Source of the DNA: UBA1756 sp045132235
Lineage (GTDB): Bacteria > Bacteroidota > Bacteroidia > Bacteroidales > WCHB1-69
Assembly: GCA_045132235.1 (NCBI GenBank)
Contig: JBGURX010000020.1
Coordinates: 1-64,000 of the forward strand
DNA: 64,000 nucleotides
Direction: 5' to 3'
In this document: positions 61,101-64,000 of the stretch, one piece after another
Layout of the letters: the number at the start of each line of letters is the position of its first letter
Numbering within the stretch: the first letter of the stretch is position 1
Made by a program: the position numbers and the translations under genes
The notes under the pieces: generated by a model
Database searches by the model: none
The model's input: the letters and a program-made list of their open reading frames with translations, nothing else
What the model was told of the DNA's origin: nothing

Positions 61101-61513
61101 CCAGTCTGAGCGAAAGGATGAGCCTTTACAAAGAGCTCGACCACATCCGCACCGACGAGGAGTTAGAGAAATTCCGCAGCAAGCTGTTGGACATGTTCGG
61201 TGCGCTGCCGAAAGCTACGCAGGAGTTGCTGAAAACCATCCCGTTGCGCCGCATCGCCGCCGGCCTTTTCTTCGACAAAATCGTGCTGAAGCAGAAAATG
61301 ATGGTGTGCCATTTCATCGACAACAGCGAGTCGCCCTTCTACCAGTCGGCGCTTTTCGGCAACATTCTTTCCTTCATGCAGCGCAATTTCCCGAAGACAC
61401 AAATCAAGGAAACGAACAAAAAACTGACGCTTGTCATCCAAAATGTGCCCACCATCGAGCAGGCATTGATATGGATAGAGCGTATCGACCGCGAATGCAA
61501 CACAGCGCAATAA
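58124..61513 (+). CDS. mfd: Transcription-repair coupling factor
   Basis: Mfd displaces stalled RNA polymerase and recruits UvrA. The 1129 residues contain the UvrB-homology N-terminus, the RNA-polymerase-interacting region (YVVHIDHGIGVYEGL) and a RecG-like translocase. In the translocase I see Walker A CGDVGFGKTELAIRAAF, DEEQ box IIDEEQKFGVGAKEKL, SATPIPRTLQFSMMGARD, VATTIVESGLDITNANTMI and QLRGRVGR. A C-terminal TRCF domain follows. Length agrees with the family. Confidence 0.97.
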   Translation: MTEDEMMHLLHSPHQGNLNDFFVNQEHRLHLSGLSGSSLALAVVPLLEPLTRNHLFIFPDRESSAFFYHDLEKLLSDVNRPLEQKQVHYFPASYRRPYDLEEVDNANIKLRSEIINKLLYEESRSVIVTYPEAIAEKLTSTRFLKANSYTVKKGEMLPLDIFINFLYEYQYQQEDFVFEPGQFAWRGAIFDIFSYSEEYPYRIELSGDTVESIRLFDTNTQLSIREVDQLHIMPLASSLETEEQRVSFFEFLQPNDLFWVKKCGDVKTTIQRNYKKVVEEFEKNDSPIGHVLPEELYIDGNAFIDRFQEHDFVEIDSTFFHEYDRNVDFYIQPQNAFSKNFDLLLNEWIDNLEHGYETVFLTENEQQRARMSHIMNDMLTAYNLQNKTEYTVEQLFHSYPFILHEGFRDEEGKLCVYTDHQIFEKYHRFVIRDRYKRSEAFTLKEIYDLQPGDYVVHIDHGIGVYEGLAKMEVNGVEQEAIQLRYKDGDQLFISIHSLHKITKYVGKDGTPPTLHRLGSGTWEKMKERTKRRVKELAVDLIKLYAKRKAQKGFAFSADNYLQTELEASFIYEDTPDQVKAMHDIKNDMEADCPMDRLLCGDVGFGKTELAIRAAFKAVCDSKQVAVLVPTTVLALQHFTTFSERLHNMPCRVGYINRFRTAKQIRETLKDLKEGKLDILIGTHRILGKDVVFKDLGLLIIDEEQKFGVGAKEKLRELKVTVDTLTMSATPIPRTLQFSMMGARDISVIMTPPANRYPIQTEVHTFDEEIIRDAIRYEMQRGGQVFVVHNKVQNIMEVAGLVKRLVPDARVAVGHGQMEGKELEQVMMDFIDGRYDVLVATTIVESGLDITNANTMIINDAQNFALNVLHQLRGRVGRNNKKAFCYMLTKPMDTLNDQARKRLKAIEDFSEIGSGFQIAMRDMDIRGAGDVLGADQSGFISDIGFETYQKILNEAILELQDQNSLDDAPDQPLVQRECMLETDLGLLFPSDYIASLSERMSLYKELDHIRTDEELEKFRSKLLDMFGALPKATQELLKTIPLRRIAAGLFFDKIVLKQKMMVCHFIDNSESPFYQSALFGNILSFMQRNFPKTQIKETNKKLTLVIQNVPTIEQALIWIERIDRECNTAQ

Positions 61514-61594
61514 ATTATCCATCAATATTTTATAAAAAATTTTAGATAAAAATAAAAATTTGAGAAAGAATGCTGTGCGAAACGAAAAAAGTTG

Positions 61595-61602
61595 TAATTT
61601 TG
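61595..61602 (+). promoter_or_regulatory. -7 promoter box of tRNA-Lys
   Basis: TAATTTTG, 22 bp upstream of the tRNA. Confidence 0.6.
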
Positions 61603-61624
61603 CACCCTCTTTCAGCGAGAGAAT

Positions 61625-61700
61625 GTCTCCTTAGCTCAGCTGGTAGAGCAATTGACTCTTAATCAATGGGCCCAGGGTTCGAGTCCCTGAGGGGACACCA
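61625..61700 (+). tRNA. tRNA-Lys (CUU)
   Basis: A 76-nt cloverleaf with 7-bp acceptor stem (gtctcct/aggggac), D-arm, anticodon stem attga/tcaat with loop ctcttaa, TpsiC arm cagggttcgagtccctg and encoded 3' CCA. The anticodon is CTT at 61658-61660. Confidence 0.96.
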
Positions 61701-61727
61701 GAAGCCGCCAAATGGCGGCTTCTTTAT
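61701..61727 (+). terminator. Terminator after tRNA-Lys
   Basis: A 9-bp stem (gaagccgcc/ggcggcttc) with a 4-nt loop, then T-rich sequence. Confidence 0.85.
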
Positions 61728-61812
61728 TTATTGGTTTTCAAATACTTACAAATATCTCTTCCTGAGTTTATGTACCAATCACCCTATCGTTGGACATACT
61801 TTTTATTTTCCA

Positions 61813-62097
61813 TCAACAGACTTTCCAAAACCACACCAGCAGGGCAATCTGTATCAACAACATAACCGGCACACCATAGCGAAATTTCTTGTGCTGGGTT
61901 TTATGGTGCCAAATCCCCATCCCCAGCCACGCGCCGACGCTGCCGCCAATGGCCGCCAGTCCCAACAGCACACTCTCGGGAATCCGCCACCGCGCCCGCT
62001 TTGCCCTCCACTTGTCGATGCCGTAAAGGAGGAAGGTGACCACGTTGATGGCGAGGAGGTAGAGAGTGAGGAGAGCGGTAAGGGAAATATTCTGCAT
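61813..62097 (-). CDS. DUF1294 small membrane protein
   Basis: 94 residues with hydrophobic helices at about 8-28, 45-60 and 72-92. The DUF1294 signature is present: YGIDKWRAKRARWRIPESVLLGLAAIGGSVGAWLGM and HKTQHKKFRYGVP. Function is unknown. It stands alone between the tRNA and the HTH gene, so it is probably monocistronic. Confidence 0.85.
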   Translation of the reverse strand: MQNISLTALLTLYLLAINVVTFLLYGIDKWRAKRARWRIPESVLLGLAAIGGSVGAWLGMGIWHHKTQHKKFRYGVPVMLLIQIALLVWFWKVC

Positions 62098-62167
62098 GGC
62101 TTAAATAACTTACTTTATTATTAATCAGGTTGTTATATGGTTTTCTATCACATTCTCGGAAAAAAAA

Positions 62168-62818
62168 TCATCCCTCGCAAAGCGCTTCGGGTGTGCAACC
62201 GAGAACACGTGACAATGCTAATACGCTCTGCGCCTCTGCCTTACGGATGTCCTGATCTCTTTGTTCGTAGGCCTGGATCATTCTGAGTGTCACCCCCGAC
62301 AGCACAGAGAGCTCTCGTTGCGTGATATGCTGCCGTTTGCGTATCGCCTTCAACCTGTTTTGACGAGTGTCTAACTGTCGTTGGAGGATACTGTCCGCAG
62401 TCTGAACGAACTTCGAGAGGTCTGCTTCGTGCAATGTAGGGTAAAGTGATAGTATCGTGTTGATATCCAATCCATTTCTTTGGATAAAGGAGAACGAATA
62501 GGCGGTGTGCCACTGGTAGTATGCCAGCGCCCAGCCCGTCCAATATTCGGGGGTGCGGTCTAACGGAATGTAGGTCGTGTCAGATATGGACCTGTCGGAG
62601 GATCTATCCATGACAATCTGCACCAGCTCCATTCCAGACAACCCCGAAATGTAACGGGGATTCCCCGACTCTATCTGCATGGCAACCCCGCTGGCCAAGA
62701 ACAACTCATAGAAAACCGATAGGTCGAGATGCAGGGCGTTGACGGCACAGTCAAGCATAGTGCCCATATTGTGCATGGCATCCTCAAGGTACAACTGATT
62801 ATATGCGTGGGTCATCAT
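62168..62818 (-). CDS. XRE-type HTH protein, candidate antitoxin of a DUF3990 pair
   Basis: 216 residues from the ATG at 62818. The N-terminal ~140 residues (YLEDAMHNMGTMLDCAVNALHLDLSVFYELFLASGVAMQIESGNPRYISGLSGMELV, then EYWTGWALAYYQWHTAYSFSFI) match a family of regulators best known from Firmicutes. The C-terminus is an XRE helix-turn-helix (RKRQHITQRELSVLSGVTLRMIQAYEQRDQDIRKAEAQSVLALSRVLGCTPEAL). The gene overlaps the end of the DUF3990 gene by 20 bp. By context it is the autoregulator/antitoxin, and the palindrome at 63484 is a candidate operator. Confidence 0.75.
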   Translation of the reverse strand: MMTHAYNQLYLEDAMHNMGTMLDCAVNALHLDLSVFYELFLASGVAMQIESGNPRYISGLSGMELVQIVMDRSSDRSISDTTYIPLDRTPEYWTGWALAYYQWHTAYSFSFIQRNGLDINTILSLYPTLHEADLSKFVQTADSILQRQLDTRQNRLKAIRKRQHITQRELSVLSGVTLRMIQAYEQRDQDIRKAEAQSVLALSRVLGCTPEALCEG

Positions 62819-63476
62819 TAGTCCATTTTTGTCTAAGAATATCAATCATATAGAAGGCATCCATGGCAGTCGGTGTGGATTTCTCGTTCTGAAATTCATC
62901 CCGCGCTTGGCGGTCACGGGACTGCCTTTTCGGAAAATAGAGACTGCTGTCAACCGAAATGCTCTCCTTGAAAGTCAGGTGCGTGAAAGCCTTCTCGCTT
63001 TTAACCACCACCTGTTCCCCTAACTTCCCCAAAAACATCGCCTTACGAAGTTGTTCCAACGAAATGGTGTTGTTAAGGAAAGCATTGGCAAAAGCAAAAT
63101 AGGAATCATCCGCACGATAACCGACAATGAGGTCGTATTGCTCGTATTCGGGTAGAAAATGTTCCAAAAGATACGTTCTTGCCTCGACGGGCAAACCTTG
63201 CGAAAGTACGAAAGTTCTGTTTTTTAGCAAAATTGAGAGCCAATTCAGTATATGATACGGTTTGTCGTTCAAGTGCAGGATGCTTAATCCATCCAAATCC
63301 AATTCATAACAATTGGCAAAACCGTCGTTTTTTTCTGTACTGGCCCACTCTTTTGCAAGTTCCAGATTTTCAGTGCAGTAAAAACCAAGGCCATAGTCGT
63401 TTTTCAGGTTCCCGATACCGAAAACAGGCTTTTCAATGACCTTCGTCGAACCGTGATACAAGATGATGTTTTTCAT
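62799..63476 (-). CDS. DUF3990 ADP-ribosyltransferase-like protein, candidate toxin
   Basis: 225 residues. The N-terminal block NIILYHGSTKVIEKPVFGIGN and DYGLGFYCTENLELAKEWA are the DUF3990 pattern, with the His-Gly and Tyr-like elements of an ADP-ribosyltransferase fold; a third-motif candidate is EQVVVKSEKAF. It should modify a host or phage target with NAD. No catalytic Glu was assigned with confidence. It leads the pair with the HTH gene, under a tandem -7 box and palindromic operator. Confidence 0.75.
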   Translation of the reverse strand: MKNIILYHGSTKVIEKPVFGIGNLKNDYGLGFYCTENLELAKEWASTEKNDGFANCYELDLDGLSILHLNDKPYHILNWLSILLKNRTFVLSQGLPVEARTYLLEHFLPEYEQYDLIVGYRADDSYFAFANAFLNNTISLEQLRKAMFLGKLGEQVVVKSEKAFTHLTFKESISVDSSLYFPKRQSRDRQARDEFQNEKSTPTAMDAFYMIDILRQKWTNDDPRI

Positions 63477-63483
63477 AAAACTA

Positions 63484-63495
63484 TCGTTATAACGA
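63484..63495. promoter_or_regulatory. Candidate operator: 12-bp palindrome TCGTTATAACGA
   Basis: Perfect palindrome 8-20 bp upstream of the DUF3990 start and just downstream of its -7 boxes, about where transcription should begin. A likely binding site for the HTH protein. Confidence 0.6.
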
Positions 63496-63502
63496 GAGTT
63501 TG

Positions 63503-63518
63503 CAAAAATACAAAAATA
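63503..63518 (-). promoter_or_regulatory. Tandem -7 boxes of the DUF3990/HTH pair
   Basis: Two adjacent TATTTTTG boxes on the minus strand (63503-63510 and 63511-63518). Confidence 0.55.
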
Positions 63519-63572
63519 TTTGATTGAGGATAATGATGAAAAAAAAATTCCTGAAAGCTAATATTTAAAACC

Positions 63573-63601
63573 GTAGGGCTGCCATATTATGACAGCCCTA
63601 C
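63573..63601. repeat. Inverted repeat between leuS and the DUF3990 gene
   Basis: 9-bp arms (gtagggctg/cagccctac) with an 11-nt loop. It could act as a weak terminator for leuS, but no strong T run follows. Confidence 0.6.
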
Positions 63602-63623
63602 ATGGTTCCTAACGTTCTTTTGC

Positions 63624-63647
63624 AGAGACGTTTCATGAAACGTCTCT
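63624..63647. repeat. Perfect 24-bp palindrome agagacgtttca/tgaaacgtctct
   Basis: Perfect, loopless inverted repeat in the leuS 3' flank; related in style to the elements at 42502 and 56589. Confidence 0.85.
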
Positions 63648-63698
63648 ACGGATGACGACATAGATATTACCGTGTGAAATACAGTGACACCTTCCCTC

Positions 63699-64000
63699 CT
63701 AGCACACGATATTCACAATCTTCTTCGGCACCACGATGACCTTCTTGGGTGTCTTGCCGTCGAGGTATTTCTGCACGTCGGGGTCGGCCATGATGGCGGC
63801 CTCGATCTCTTTCGGCTGCATGTCGGCGGGGAACACACGCTGCAGGCGCACCTTGCCGTTGAAGGAAATCGGATATTTGGCGCTGCTCTCCACCAAGTAC
63901 GACTCGTCGAACTTCGGGAAGGCGGCGTCCACCACGCTGCCGGCATTGCCCAGCAGGTGCCACAACTCCTCGGCCACGTGCGGCGCGTAGGCGGCAATCA
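63699..64000 (-). CDS. leuS: Leucyl-tRNA synthetase, C-terminal end (5' truncated by window edge)
   Basis: About 100 C-terminal residues are visible. The sequence AAYAPHVAEELWHLLG, then FPKFDESYLVESSAKYPISFNGKVRLQRVFPADMQ and DGKTPKKVIVVPKKIVNIV is the anticodon-binding and C-terminal portion of LeuRS. The catalytic and editing domains lie beyond the right edge of the window. Confidence 0.93.
   Translation of the reverse strand, partial: IAAYAPHVAEELWHLLGNAGSVVDAAFPKFDESYLVESSAKYPISFNGKVRLQRVFPADMQPKEIEAAIMADPDVQKYLDGKTPKKVIVVPKKIVNIVC

Noticed and set aside
59615..61144. 509-codon open frame opposite mfd
   Set aside because: Antisense shadow of a high-GC gene; His/Val-rich with no recognised domain or promoter.

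Overview
The window looks like chromosomal DNA of an anaerobic member of the Bacteroidetes, most likely order Bacteroidales. Four things point that way. Many genes are preceded by the Bacteroidetes -7 box TAnnTTTG instead of a Shine-Dalgarno site. There are type IX secretion (T9SS) hallmarks: a PorT-like protein and a T9SS sorting domain. Lipoproteins and SusD-era style secreted proteins are frequent. There is a trimeric/tetrameric NAD(P)-linked [FeFe] hydrogenase. Genus cannot be told from the sequence alone. No rRNA, IS element, integrase or CRISPR array was seen; one tRNA (Lys, CUU) is present.

Layout. 0-30 kb is mostly core housekeeping: the tail of a diverged DnaB-like helicase, an ICMT-like methyltransferase, rplS, prfA, two paralogous DUF4878 lipoproteins, a GT4 glycosyltransferase with pdxJ, pta, a DMT exporter, an LRR/TonB-C hybrid secreted protein, a T9SS-sorted SGNH hydrolase, deoC, an HU protein, a 29-residue basic AURKAIP1/COX24-like ribosome-associated protein, rng, surE, def-ruvX-nitroreductase, trpS, an MsbA-type ABC exporter, a hydroxyacid dehydrogenase, a small PII-like protein, an extraordinary Asn/Ser/Tyr-rich lipoprotein, proS, an oversized secA and an HD-domain protein.

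29.6-42.4 kb is an accessory island, visibly AT-richer than its flanks, made of eight co-directional, nearly gapless genes read from right to left: a TerY-like vWA protein, a PP2C phosphatase, a kinase with a zinc ribbon, a UPF1/Dna2-like SF1 helicase, a winged-helix protein with a C-terminal HEPN-like R-x5-H motif, a coiled-coil McrB-like AAA+ ATPase, a DUF2357-like zinc-ribbon protein and a WYL regulator. The first three form a TerY-phosphorylation (TerY-P) triad; the next four look like a DNA/RNA-processing effector module. I read the whole as a phosphorylation-switched anti-phage or stress-defence system, and as the most interesting content of the window. A 22-base homopolymer lies just upstream of its promoter.

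42.5-64 kb returns to metabolism and core functions: an Hnd-type bifurcating hydrogenase operon (HndB-C-D-A), fumC, a CoA-transferase, a BtrH-N/DUF4872 protein, a TPR protein, porT, envelope proteins, a FucP-type symporter, mfd, tRNA-Lys and a DUF1294 protein. Then comes a DUF3990 (ADP-ribosyltransferase-like) gene overlapping an XRE-type HTH gene, which is a candidate toxin-antitoxin pair with a palindromic operator, and finally the 3' end of leuS. No stretch longer than about 300 bases lacks a gene.
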